A stretch of 64,000 nucleotides of DNA from Methylobacterium sp. Leaf118 (lineage in GTDB: Bacteria > Pseudomonadota > Alphaproteobacteria > Rhizobiales > Beijerinckiaceae): contig NZ_CAKLBV010000010.1 of NCBI RefSeq assembly GCF_920984675.1, positions 40,113 to 104,112 of the forward strand. The letters are read 5' to 3'. Of the stretch, positions 15,842-24,332 are shown in pieces. Under the pieces are notes generated by a model that was not told the origin of the DNA, made no database searches, and was given only the letters and a program-made list of their open reading frames with translations. A program made the position numbers and the translations under genes. Numbering within the stretch: the first letter of the stretch is position 1; the number at the start of each line of letters is the position of its first letter.

Positions 15842-17188
15842 TCACGCAGGTGCAAAAATCGTTTCGGACGGCACCGGCTGGTCCACCCGCGGCGGCGCCA
15901 TCTCGATCGCGGTGGCGAGGCCGGCGAACAGCGAAGCCGCGTAGGGCGTCTCGCGCCACGTCTCGGCGGCCGCGTCGCGGGGCGCGCCCCGCTGCAGCGC
16001 GGTCGCCGCGCAGGCCTGACCCCGAAAGGCGAGGCGGCCGTCGGGATCACGGCGCAGCGCCATCAGGTTGGCCGGCAGGGCGAGGCGTTCGGGCTTGCCC
16101 AGCACGAGCGCGACGTCGCCGGGGCCGCCGCGGCGGCCCGAGAGGATCGCGGTCTCGTCGAAGGCGACGGCGTCGATCACCGTGTCGACGCGGACCGATT
16201 GCGGATGGCCCGGCACCCGGCTGCGCCCGGGAAAGCGCGCGGGCGCCCGGTGGAGGAAGGTGGCCGTGCGCAGATCCGGCGGCAGGTCGCGCCCGGCGAG
16301 GTTCTTTTCCAGGAAGGCCGGGGCGACGAGGTGGGTCGGGATCGGCCGGGCCAGAGCGGCGGCGAAGGTCGCGCCGTCGAAGAGCGGCATCACCTCCAGC
16401 GTGGCGCCCGCGACGAGGGCCGTGGCGAGGCCCGTGGCGAGGCCGCGCAGATCGTGGGGGCCGACCAGGCTCAGGATGCGCTCGCCCGGCTCGGCGCGCA
16501 CGGCCACGAGATGGGCGGCGGCGGCGGCGACCAGCGATTCGCCGTTGCGGAAGACCGGTCGGTCGGGATCGCCGCCCGCGAAGGTGACGAGGCCGGCGGG
16601 GGAGGGGGCCGCGCCGTGGCCGGGCTCGGTCGGGCCGTCGAGCACGAAGCGGTCGAGATTGATCACCCCGTCGGGCACGTCCGGGCCGAAGGCAGCGAGG
16701 TAGCGCAGGCCGAAATAGCGCGCGGCGACGGAGCAGAGCCGCTCCGCGGGCGCCGCGGAGCCGAGGCGGGCCTGGGTGAGGACCGCGCTCAGCGTCGCCC
16801 CCTGTGCGGCGGCGAGGAGGCGTTCCTCGTCCCAGGAGACCGGCAGCGGCACGGCGACGTGGCCGGCGGCCTCGACCGCGAGGATCGCCAGCACGCTCTC
16901 GGCGGAGCCGGGCAGGCAGATGCCGACGCGGCTGCCCGGCGCGAGGCGCCAGCCGCGCAGGCCGCGGGCGAGGCGCCCGACGATCTCGGCCGCCGCCGCG
17001 TAGGTCCAGGTGATGGCGGGCCGCCCGCTCCAGACCGGCTTGTCGGCGGGGTCGATCACGGCGATCCGGTCGGGATGGCACCGGGCGGTGGCCGCGAGCA
17101 GGCTCCCGAGCCCGACCCGCCGCAGGGGCACGTCCGTCGGCGTCTCCCGCGACGCCTGTTCCTGCGTGATCGCCTGATGCGCCGACAC
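15842..17188 (-). CDS. Degenerate AMP-binding (acyl-CoA synthetase-like) protein
   Basis: The 448-residue protein resembles the N-terminal domain of the acyl-CoA synthetase/adenylation superfamily (PAITWTYAAAAEIVGRLA; GSRVGICLPGSAESVLAILA; AAGHVAVPLPVSWDEERL). However, the ATP-binding loop [ST]SGTTGxPK is replaced by LVTFAGGDPDRPVFRNGE. The YGxTE motif is not recognisable, and the C-terminal domain with the catalytic Lys is missing. It is likely catalytically dead or of altered function. The start is the GTG at 17188, with GGGAG upstream; an in-frame TTG at 17239 is less likely. The gene is divergent from the histidine kinase. Confidence 0.7.
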   Translation of the reverse strand: MSAHQAITQEQASRETPTDVPLRRVGLGSLLAATARCHPDRIAVIDPADKPVWSGRPAITWTYAAAAEIVGRLARGLRGWRLAPGSRVGICLPGSAESVLAILAVEAAGHVAVPLPVSWDEERLLAAAQGATLSAVLTQARLGSAAPAERLCSVAARYFGLRYLAAFGPDVPDGVINLDRFVLDGPTEPGHGAAPSPAGLVTFAGGDPDRPVFRNGESLVAAAAAHLVAVRAEPGERILSLVGPHDLRGLATGLATALVAGATLEVMPLFDGATFAAALARPIPTHLVAPAFLEKNLAGRDLPPDLRTATFLHRAPARFPGRSRVPGHPQSVRVDTVIDAVAFDETAILSGRRGGPGDVALVLGKPERLALPANLMALRRDPDGRLAFRGQACAATALQRGAPRDAAAETWRETPYAASLFAGLATAIEMAPPRVDQPVPSETIFAPA

Positions 17189-17388
17189 GCGCGTGACTCC
17201 CGTATTGCCCGTCGATGTGAGGCCGGCATGGTTAAGCAAGGTTTAACGCGGTCCGCGCCCATCCATCGCGGCGCGCGGCGGGCCCGGTGTCACCGAACGG
17301 CCGGGATTGCCAGGAAGAGACCGGCGCGGCACCAATGGGCGGCAGGGATCGCGGCCCGGGATGGGCGCCGGTCCGGGGGAAGAGGGCG

Positions 17389-18645
17389 ATGCTCGACAGT
17401 CTGCGGCGCCTCTGGGAGGTCGAGAATCTCTCGCCCCACGGCATCTGTCTCCTCTGGCGGCCGGAGCTGATCTGGACGCACATCATCTCCGACACCCTGA
17501 TCGCCCTGGCCTATTTCTCGATTCCCGTGGCCCTGGCGACCTTCGTCTCCCGGCGGCGCGACGTGGCGTTCGGCTGGGTGTTCTGGTCCTTCGCGGTGTT
17601 CATCACCGCCTGCGGCGCCACCCATCTGATGGCGATCTGGACGCTCTACGTGCCCGATTACGGGCTGGAGGCGATGGTCAAGATCGTCACCGCCGCGGCC
17701 TCCATCGGCACCGCCTTCGCCCTCTGGTACCTGCTGCCGCGGGCGCTGAGCCTGCCCTCGCCGACCCAGCTGCGCCGGGCGAACGAGGCCCTGCGCGCCC
17801 GCATCGAGGAGCGCGACCAGGCGCTCGCCGCCCTGAAGGAGGCCCAGGCCGAGCGCGACCGCACGGAGGCGCTGCTGCGCCAGGCGCAGAAGATGGAGGC
17901 GGTGGGCCAGCTCACGGGGGGCGTGGCCCACGATTTCAACAACCTCCTCAACGTGGTGCTGATCAATCTCGACCGGGTGGAGCGGGGCCTGTCCGCCGAC
18001 AGCCGCCTGCTCGCCCCCCTGCGCGACGCGATGCAGGGGGCCGAGCGGGCGGCCTCGGTGACCCACAAGCTGCTGGCCTTCGCCCGCAAGCACCCGCTCT
18101 CGCCGGTGAGCACGGACGTGAACGCCCGCCTCGCCTCCTTCGCCGGATTGCTGCGCGGCTCCATCGGCGCCAAGATCCGGCTGCAGACCGATCTCGCGCC
18201 GGATCTGCCCCCGCTCGTCATCGATCCCAACCAGTTCGAGAGCGCCGTCCTCAACCTCGCGGTCAATGCCCGCGATGCGATGCCGGAGGGCGGCACGCTC
18301 ACCCTGCGCACGTGCCCGCTGCCGGGAGGCGAGGGGATCTGCGTCGAGGTGTCGGATACCGGCACCGGCATGCCCGCCGAGGTCGAGGCCCGGGCCTTCG
18401 AGCCGTTCTTCACCACCAAGCCCCTGGGCCAGGGCACGGGGCTCGGCCTCTCCCAGGTCTTCGGCTTCGCCCAGCAATCGGGCGGCAGCGCCGCCATCGT
18501 GCCCGGGCCCGGACCCGGCACCACCGTGCGCCTGTCCTTCCCGGTCCGGCCCCCGGTTCCGGCGCGGGCCGAGGCGACGGCGCGCGCGGGCGCGTCGAAC
18601 CCGGGCTTGACGGCCGGCCCGGGTTTCGCGATGGCCGCGGGCTGA
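17389..18645 (+). CDS. Sensor histidine kinase with ETR1-type ethylene-binding domain
   Basis: The 418-residue membrane kinase has an N-terminal region of three membrane helices (about residues 30-117) matching the ethylene-binding domain of plant ETR1. DTLIALAYFSIP (35-46) and FITACGATHL (71-80) correspond to ETR1 Asp25, Tyr32, Ile35, Pro36, Ile62 and the copper ligands Cys65 and His69, all at a constant offset of +10. A coiled linker follows (127-166), then HisKA (GGVAHDFNNLL, phospho-His 181) and an ATPase domain with NLAVNARDAMPEGG, DTGTGM and TGLGLS. There is no GAF domain, unlike ETR1. The next gene is a response regulator. Ethylene binding is inferred, not shown. Confidence 0.9.
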   Translation: MLDSLRRLWEVENLSPHGICLLWRPELIWTHIISDTLIALAYFSIPVALATFVSRRRDVAFGWVFWSFAVFITACGATHLMAIWTLYVPDYGLEAMVKIVTAAASIGTAFALWYLLPRALSLPSPTQLRRANEALRARIEERDQALAALKEAQAERDRTEALLRQAQKMEAVGQLTGGVAHDFNNLLNVVLINLDRVERGLSADSRLLAPLRDAMQGAERAASVTHKLLAFARKHPLSPVSTDVNARLASFAGLLRGSIGAKIRLQTDLAPDLPPLVIDPNQFESAVLNLAVNARDAMPEGGTLTLRTCPLPGGEGICVEVSDTGTGMPAEVEARAFEPFFTTKPLGQGTGLGLSQVFGFAQQSGGSAAIVPGPGPGTTVRLSFPVRPPVPARAEATARAGASNPGLTAGPGFAMAAG

Positions 18646-18660
18646 CCGGGAGGAGTGGGG

Positions 18661-19023
18661 ATGGCCGACAGGCGGAGGGTGCTCGTCGTCGAGGACGAGG
18701 AGATGCTGCTCAACGCCGTGGCGATGGAGTTCGAGGATGCCGGCTTCGAGGTGATCTGCGCCGGCACCGCGGAGGCGGCCTACGAGCTGCTCCGCGACAG
18801 GCCCGGGATCGACCTGCTGTTCACCGACATCCGCCTGCCCGGCCGGCTCGACGGCTGGGATCTCGCCGAACGCGCCCGTGCCCTGCAGCCGGACCTGCCG
18901 GTGATCTACGTGACCGGCTACAGCGCCGAGGAGCCGCGGCAGGTCGCCGAGAGCGTGCTGGTGATGAAGCCCTACCGCATGACCGCGATCCTCACCGCGG
19001 CCCGCGGCCTCGGCGTCGCCTGA
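18661..19023 (+). CDS. Single-domain response regulator (receiver only)
   Basis: The 120-residue protein is a stand-alone receiver: acidic pocket Glu11/Asp12 in VLVVEDEE, phospho-acceptor Asp56 in LLFTDIRLPG, Thr in VIYVTGYS and Lys in VMKPYR. It lacks an output domain, so it probably relays phosphate or acts by protein contact. The start at 18661 is placed 7 bases after GGGAGGA. It follows the ethylene-domain kinase by 15 bp and is almost certainly its partner. Confidence 0.93.
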   Translation: MADRRRVLVVEDEEMLLNAVAMEFEDAGFEVICAGTAEAAYELLRDRPGIDLLFTDIRLPGRLDGWDLAERARALQPDLPVIYVTGYSAEEPRQVAESVLVMKPYRMTAILTAARGLGVA

Positions 19024-19157
19024 GCCCCCGGGCGAGCGCTTCTTCGCAGGTGCGAAACGGCACGGGCGCCCGCCGGGCCAGGACCAATATCGGGAGCATC
19101 GAAGTCACGGCCCCCGCAATCCTTACGGAGACCGCGCACAGCGTAAGGACACGCCCC

Positions 19158-19412
19158 ATGTTGACCCGTCTTGCCGCCGCCGCCCTGGCCCTGAGCCTCG
19201 CCGCCCCGGTCACCTCCGCCCTCGCGCAGGGCGCCCCCCACGCCGCCCCCTCGGCCGGGTCGTCGGTCTACCTGCTCCTCGACGACGACGTCGACGTCAC
19301 CGGCGCGATCGATTCCCGCGCGCCGGACTGGTCGGCCAAGGCCGGCAACGCCGCCCGTCCCGAACTGTCCTCCCCGAATCTCGGCGATACCTCGGGCGGC
19401 CCGGCCTATTAA
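19158..19412 (+). CDS. Small exported hypothetical protein
   Basis: The 84-residue protein has a clear signal peptide (basic start MLTR, hydrophobic LAAAALALSLAAPVTSA, likely cleavage after SALA). The short mature part is acidic (YLLLDDDVDVTGAI) and ends in Ser/Gly/Pro-rich sequence. The function is unknown. It follows the two-component pair by about 135 bp and may have its own promoter. Confidence 0.6.
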   Translation: MLTRLAAAALALSLAAPVTSALAQGAPHAAPSAGSSVYLLLDDDVDVTGAIDSRAPDWSAKAGNAARPELSSPNLGDTSGGPAY

Positions 19413-19483
19413 GGCGCGCGTCGGGGCGCGGCCGCGAGGCCTCGCCCCCGCCCCCTTGCAGCCTCCCGCGCTTCGGGGCCGAG

Positions 19484-19518
19484 AGCCTCGTCCCGGATCG
19501 TGCATCCGGGGCGAGGCT
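19484..19518 (+). terminator. Strong hairpin terminator, member of a recurring family
   Basis: AGCCTCGTCCCGGAT (19484-19498) pairs with ATCCGGGGCGAGGCT (19504-19518), 15 bp with one G-U pair and a 5-nt loop, followed by TC. The core ATCCGGGGCGAG recurs in the hairpin at 50885-50921. Confidence 0.7.
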
Positions 19519-19694
19519 TCCGGTCGTCCGCCCTGCATCATCGTTCCAAAGAGAGGGCGGCCGAAACGGGCTCGACGACAGCGCTCCGCCGGCCGATCCG
19601 GAACGGCTCCGAACGCAGGAGGTCGCTAAGTATTCTGCCTTATTGAAATCGGTGCCGATCCTCCCTTCCGTGCGTCTGGGATGGGGCTACCGAT

Positions 19695-21965
19695 ATGCCA
19701 ATCACGATCTCCATAACGCCGTGGCAGAGCTACCGGCCCAGAGTTGCGGCGTGGGACTTGGTCAATCAGAACGGCGTTCTGATCTCCACGCTGATTGCCG
19801 ACAGGCCGAGCGTCGCGCTCGGTCCGATGTCGTCCTTCCTGAAGGATGAGACGAGCAGCACGGTGGGGCTGTTCGACCCCGGCACCAAGGTCTTTTCCGC
19901 CTTGGGAATGCTGGGGTCGCCGGCCAACCTGATCACCGGCCTCAGCGGCGGATATCTGTTCGACCTGACCGGGTATTGCGGCACGGCCGTGCTGTATGGC
20001 GGAAGCTTCGGCGACCGTCTCATCGGCGGCTCGGGCAACGACACGCTCGACGGCGGTCGCGGCGCCGACGCCATGCTGGGCGGGGCCGGCAACGACAGCT
20101 ACACCGTCGACGACGCCGGAGATCAGGTGATCGAGGCGGCCGGCGGTGGCCGGGACACGGTCGAGGCCCTCGTGACCTACACCCTGGCCGCCGGCCAGGA
20201 GATCGAGGTCCTGCGGCTGGCCGCCGCCACGGGCGCCCGTTCCCTCGACCTGACCGGCAACGCCTTCGCCAACGCGCTCACCGGCAATGACGGCGACAAC
20301 GTCCTCGACGGGAAGGGCGGCGCCGATACCCTGACGGGCGGACGCGGCAACGACACCTACTTCGTCGACCGGCCCGACGACCGCGTCGTCGAGGCGGCGG
20401 GCGGCGGCATCGATACGGTCCTGACCGCGGGGCATTATGCTCTGGCGTTCGGGCAGGAGATCGAGTGGCTCGCCACGACCGACGCGGCGGGCACGGCCGC
20501 GATCAACCTGACCGGCAACGCCTTCGCCCAGACCCTCAAGGGGAATCGCGGCGCGAACGTCCTCGACGGCGGGGCCGGGGCCGACACCCTGATCGGTGAC
20601 GCCGGCAACGACACCTACCGCGTCGACACGGCCGGCGACCGGATCGTCGAAGCGGTGGGCGGTGGCCGGGATGCCGTCGTCGCCTCGGTGGACTACGTCC
20701 TCGCCGCCGGGCAGGAGATCGAGGAATTGCGGATCGCCTGGGCCGCCGGTGATCGGGCGATCAACCTGACCGGCAACGACTTCGCGCAGACCCTCAAGGG
20801 CAATGGCGCCGCCAACCGCCTCGACGGCGGCGGAGGGGCCGATACCCTCGACGGTGGCGCCGGCACCGACCTTCTGATCGGCGGCGCCGGCAACGACACC
20901 TACCTCGTCGACAATGCCGGCGACCGGATCGTCGAGGCCGTGGGCGGCGGAAGGGATGCGGTCGCGACCACCGTGAACTACACCCTCGCCGCCGGCCAGG
21001 AGATCGAGGAACTGCGCATCGCCTGGGCTGCCGGCGACGGGGCGATCCACCTGACCGGCAACGAATTCGCCCAGACCCTCAGGGGCAATGGCGGCGCCAA
21101 CTGGCTCGACGGCGGGGCCGGGGCCGACACCCTGATCGGCGGCGCCGGCAACGACCGGTACTTCGTCGATCATGTCGGCGACCGGATCATCGAGGCGGGC
21201 GGACAGGGTCTCGATGTCGTCATCGCCAGCGTCAGCTACACGCTGGGGAGCGGGCAGGAGATCGAATATCTGGGCCTGGCCTCGGGCGACGCGCCCCTCG
21301 ACATCACCGGAAACGCCGTCAGCAACCGCATGGTCGGCAATGATGGCGCGAACCGCATCGATGGCGGTGCCGGGATCGATACGATGTTCGGCGGCAAGGG
21401 CGACGACACCTACTTCGTCGACGCTTTCGACGATTACGTCGCCGAGGCCGCCGGCGAAGGATGTGACACGATCTACACCACGTCCGACTATTGTTACTTC
21501 GACGGGCAGGAGATCGAGTTTCTGATCGGCAATGCGGGCGCGACCGGCCTGCACCTGATGGGCAACGAGCTCGCCCAGACCATCATCGGGAATAGCGGCG
21601 ACGATTTTCTCCACGGCGACGGGGGCGCCGACACGCTGATCGGCGGCAAGGGGCAGGACACCTTCGTCTTCCTGGAACTCCACGACGGTGCGCCGGGAGC
21701 GGATCGCTGCGTCATCGCGGATTTCGAGCAGGGGGTGGACCGCATCCTGCTCACGCCGATCCAGGCCGTCACGGGGTCCGCGACCAACCAGCCCTTCGAC
21801 TGGATCGGCTCGGAGCGCTTCAGCGGGAAGGCGGGCGAGCTGCATCAGGTCACGCTCGGCGGCACGACGCTGATCGAGGGCGATGTCAACGGCGACCGCA
21901 TCGCCGACATCCAGATCGAACTGAAGGGCCTCTACCAGCTCACCGCGGGCGATTTTCAACTCTGA
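19695..21965 (+). CDS. RTX (hemolysin-type calcium-binding repeat) protein
   Basis: The 756-residue protein is built of glycine/aspartate-rich RTX nonapeptides (such as GGAGNDTYxVD). After an N-terminal domain of about 100 residues come six long repeats, each holding a nonapeptide cluster, a VIEAxGGGxD segment and an AAGQEIExL segment. The GQE codons lie at 20193, 20451, 20709, 20994, 21252 and 21504, giving periods of 258, 258, 285, 258 and 252 bp. RTX proteins fold on calcium outside the cell and are exported by type I secretion through a C-terminal signal. No N-terminal signal peptide and no type I secretion genes are seen here. No enzymatic domain is evident, so an adhesin or surface role is inferred. 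Confidence 0.9.
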   Translation: MPITISITPWQSYRPRVAAWDLVNQNGVLISTLIADRPSVALGPMSSFLKDETSSTVGLFDPGTKVFSALGMLGSPANLITGLSGGYLFDLTGYCGTAVLYGGSFGDRLIGGSGNDTLDGGRGADAMLGGAGNDSYTVDDAGDQVIEAAGGGRDTVEALVTYTLAAGQEIEVLRLAAATGARSLDLTGNAFANALTGNDGDNVLDGKGGADTLTGGRGNDTYFVDRPDDRVVEAAGGGIDTVLTAGHYALAFGQEIEWLATTDAAGTAAINLTGNAFAQTLKGNRGANVLDGGAGADTLIGDAGNDTYRVDTAGDRIVEAVGGGRDAVVASVDYVLAAGQEIEELRIAWAAGDRAINLTGNDFAQTLKGNGAANRLDGGGGADTLDGGAGTDLLIGGAGNDTYLVDNAGDRIVEAVGGGRDAVATTVNYTLAAGQEIEELRIAWAAGDGAIHLTGNEFAQTLRGNGGANWLDGGAGADTLIGGAGNDRYFVDHVGDRIIEAGGQGLDVVIASVSYTLGSGQEIEYLGLASGDAPLDITGNAVSNRMVGNDGANRIDGGAGIDTMFGGKGDDTYFVDAFDDYVAEAAGEGCDTIYTTSDYCYFDGQEIEFLIGNAGATGLHLMGNELAQTIIGNSGDDFLHGDGGADTLIGGKGQDTFVFLELHDGAPGADRCVIADFEQGVDRILLTPIQAVTGSATNQPFDWIGSERFSGKAGELHQVTLGGTTLIEGDVNGDRIADIQIELKGLYQLTAGDFQL

Positions 21966-21984
21966 GGCGCCGCCCCCGAATCGA

Positions 21985-22021
21985 CGCGCCGATCGACCCG
22001 ACGCCGGGGTCGATCGGCGCG
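21985..22021. terminator. 15-bp hairpin terminator between convergent genes
   Basis: A perfect 15-bp stem (21985-21999 with 22007-22021) with a 7-nt loop sits 20 bp after the RTX stop codon, between it and the converging acyl-CoA synthetase gene. It is likely used from both sides. There is no T-run. Confidence 0.75.
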
Positions 22022-22080
22022 CCCTCCGTCGCATGGCGCCAGGAGCGCGCCGGCGCGGGAGGCCGGGAGGGCAGGCGCTC

Positions 22081-23712
22081 TCACCCCTCCCGCGCCTTCT
22101 CCCGCAGCACGAATTTCTGCACCTTCCCCGTCGAGGTCTTGGGCAGTTCGCCGAACACCACGTGGCGCGGCAGCTTGTAGGGGGCGAGCCGCTCGCGGCA
22201 CCACGTGATCAGCTCCTCCGGCGACACCTCCTTGCCCTCCTTCAGCTCGACGAAGGCGCAAGGGGTCTCGCCCCATTTCTCGTCGGGCTTGGCGACCACG
22301 GCCGCCGCGGCGACCGCCGGGTGCTTGAACAGGGCGTCCTCGACCTCGATGGACGAGATGTTCTCGCCGCCCGAGATGATGATGTCCTTCGAGCGGTCCT
22401 TGAGCTGGATGTAGCCGTCGGGGTGCTTCACCCCGAGATCGCCGGAGCGGAACCAGCCGCCCTTGAAGGCCTCCTGGGTCGATTTCGGGTTCTTCAGGTA
22501 GCCGCGCATCACCACGTTGCCGCGGAACATCACCTCGCCGATGGTCTCCCCGTCGGCCGGCAGCGAGGCCATGGTCTCGGGATCGCGCACGTCGAGCCCC
22601 TCCAGCACGGGATAGCGCACGCCCTGGCGGGCCTTCTTCTTCGCCCGCGCGTCGGAGGGCAGGTCGTTCCATTCCTCGTGCCAGGCATTGACCACCGCCG
22701 GGCCGTAGGTCTCGGTCAGCCCGTAGAGATGGGTCACGTCGAAGCCGGCCTCCGTCATCGCGGCGAGCACCGCTTCGGGCGGGGGCGCGGCCGCCGTGAG
22801 GAAGTGGACCCGGCCGGTCAGGGGCTGCTTCTGGTCCTCGGGGGCGTTGAGCAGCGTCGACATGACGATCGGCGCGCCGGAGAGATGGGTCACGCCGTGC
22901 TCGGCGAGGGCGGCATACATCGCGCCCGCCCGCACCTGACGCAGGCAGACATGGGTGCCGGCCACCACCGAGAGCGACCACGGGAAGCACCAGCCGTTGC
23001 AGTGGAACATCGGCAGGGTCCAAAGATAGACCGCGTGCTGGCCCATCCCGGCGGTGATGACGTTGCCGAGGGCCAGGAGCGCCGCGCCGCGGTGGTGGTA
23101 GACCACGCCCTTCGGATCGCCCGTGGTGCCGGAGGTGTAGTTGAGCGAGATCGCGTCCCACTCGTCGTCCGGCATCGCCCAGTCCTGGGCGGGATCGCCC
23201 GCGGCGAGGAATGCCTCGTAGTCGGTCTCGCCGAGGGCAGTGCCCTCGCCGGTGAATTCGGGATCGTCGTAATCGATCACGAACGGCGTCACCTCGGCCG
23301 CCTCCAGGGCGCCGCGGGCGAGCTTCGCGAATTCGCGGTCGACGATGAAGATCGTGGCCTCGCCATGGTCGAGGCAGAAGCCGAGAGCCTCGGCGTCGAG
23401 GCGGGTGTTGAGGGTGTTGAGCACCGCCCCCGTCATCGGCACGCCGTAGTGGCACTCGATCATCGCGGGCGTGTTGGCGAGCAGGACCGCCACCGTGTCG
23501 CCCCGGCCGATGCCGCGGGCCTTGAGCGCCGAGGCGAGGCGGCGGCAGCGCGCGTCGAGGTCGGCATAGGTGCGGCGCAGGCCGCCATGGATCACCGCGA
23601 GCCGGTCCGGGAAGGTCCGGGCCGCGCGGTCGAGATAGGTCAGCGGCGTCAGCGGCTGGAAATTGGCCGGGTTCTTGTCGAGGTCCCGGTCGTAGATCGT
23701 CTCGCGGGCCAT
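22081..23712 (-). CDS. Acyl-CoA synthetase (AMP-binding, DmdB/medium-chain type)
   Basis: The 543-residue enzyme activates a carboxylic acid to its CoA thioester via an acyl-adenylate. All core motifs are intact: YTSGTTGDPKGVVYHHRG, HLYGLTETYGPA, WFRSGDLGVKHPDGYIQLKDR and the C-terminal catalytic Lys in PKTSTGKVQKF. The architecture and the stretch NTLNTRLDAEALGFCLDHGE resemble the branch that includes plant AAE enzymes and bacterial DmdB (3-methylmercaptopropionate-CoA ligase). The true substrate cannot be fixed from sequence; short/medium-chain acids are likely. It stands alone, converging on the RTX gene. Confidence 0.9.
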   Translation of the reverse strand: MARETIYDRDLDKNPANFQPLTPLTYLDRAARTFPDRLAVIHGGLRRTYADLDARCRRLASALKARGIGRGDTVAVLLANTPAMIECHYGVPMTGAVLNTLNTRLDAEALGFCLDHGEATIFIVDREFAKLARGALEAAEVTPFVIDYDDPEFTGEGTALGETDYEAFLAAGDPAQDWAMPDDEWDAISLNYTSGTTGDPKGVVYHHRGAALLALGNVITAGMGQHAVYLWTLPMFHCNGWCFPWSLSVVAGTHVCLRQVRAGAMYAALAEHGVTHLSGAPIVMSTLLNAPEDQKQPLTGRVHFLTAAAPPPEAVLAAMTEAGFDVTHLYGLTETYGPAVVNAWHEEWNDLPSDARAKKKARQGVRYPVLEGLDVRDPETMASLPADGETIGEVMFRGNVVMRGYLKNPKSTQEAFKGGWFRSGDLGVKHPDGYIQLKDRSKDIIISGGENISSIEVEDALFKHPAVAAAAVVAKPDEKWGETPCAFVELKEGKEVSPEELITWCRERLAPYKLPRHVVFGELPKTSTGKVQKFVLREKAREG

Positions 23713-23861
23713 CGCCGCCTCCCCGTGCTTTCGCAGGAGCTTAGACGAGCCGCGGGGGCGATCAACGACGGAAAAGGCCCCGCGGGGGTCGGACCCGGGA
23801 GCCTTTCACGGTAGGATCGGTGGTCAGGGGGAGCGGGTCGAGTCCCGAAGGTCTCGGCCGA

Positions 23862-24056
23862 TCAACGCTCCCGGCCGCTCAGGAGCTTTTCCAGGGCGGC
23901 GAGCCCGCTCCGCTCGGCGGCCTCTTCCGTGGTCTGCACGCGGTCGGCGCGCTGGAAGAGCTTGCCGTTTCGGCGGATCGCCCAGGTGAAGTGTCCCGCC
24001 GGGCGCTCGCAGGCTTCGATTTCGAGGGTGTAGGGATTTGCGCTGTTGCTTGCCAT
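23862..24056 (-). CDS. Small hypothetical protein (64 aa)
   Basis: The function is not recognised. The sequence starts MASNSANPYTLEIEACERP and contains FTWAIRRNGKLFQRADR, then an Ala/Glu-rich helix. Good codon bias and a compact alpha/beta pattern support a real gene. It is isolated between two larger genes. Confidence 0.6.
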   Translation of the reverse strand: MASNSANPYTLEIEACERPAGHFTWAIRRNGKLFQRADRVQTTEEAAERSGLAALEKLLSGRER

Positions 24057-24332
24057 GAACGGAATATAGGGTCGCCCTCCCGGTCCGGCTACCCGCCCGG
24101 TGCATGATGGCCTTGCCGTCAGATGGAGGCTCCCGGGGCGGGCGCCGCGCCCGGCGGGAATTTGACAATCCCGGTGGGATCATCGACACGGCGCCCGGCC
24201 GGGGCGCGGGCCGTCCGCAGGCTTCGACGAAGATGCCGCCCGAGCCGCCGATGCCCGTTCTCCCCCGTTCGATCCGGTCTCTGTCGCGGCCCGGCGGATG
24301 CGCGGGCGCGTCCGCCCCATGAGGGCGCAGGC

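Noticed and set aside
17189..17239. TTG start at 17239 for the AMP-binding-like protein
   Set aside because: It would add 17 residues without a ribosome site, whereas the GTG at 17188 has GGGAG at good spacing.
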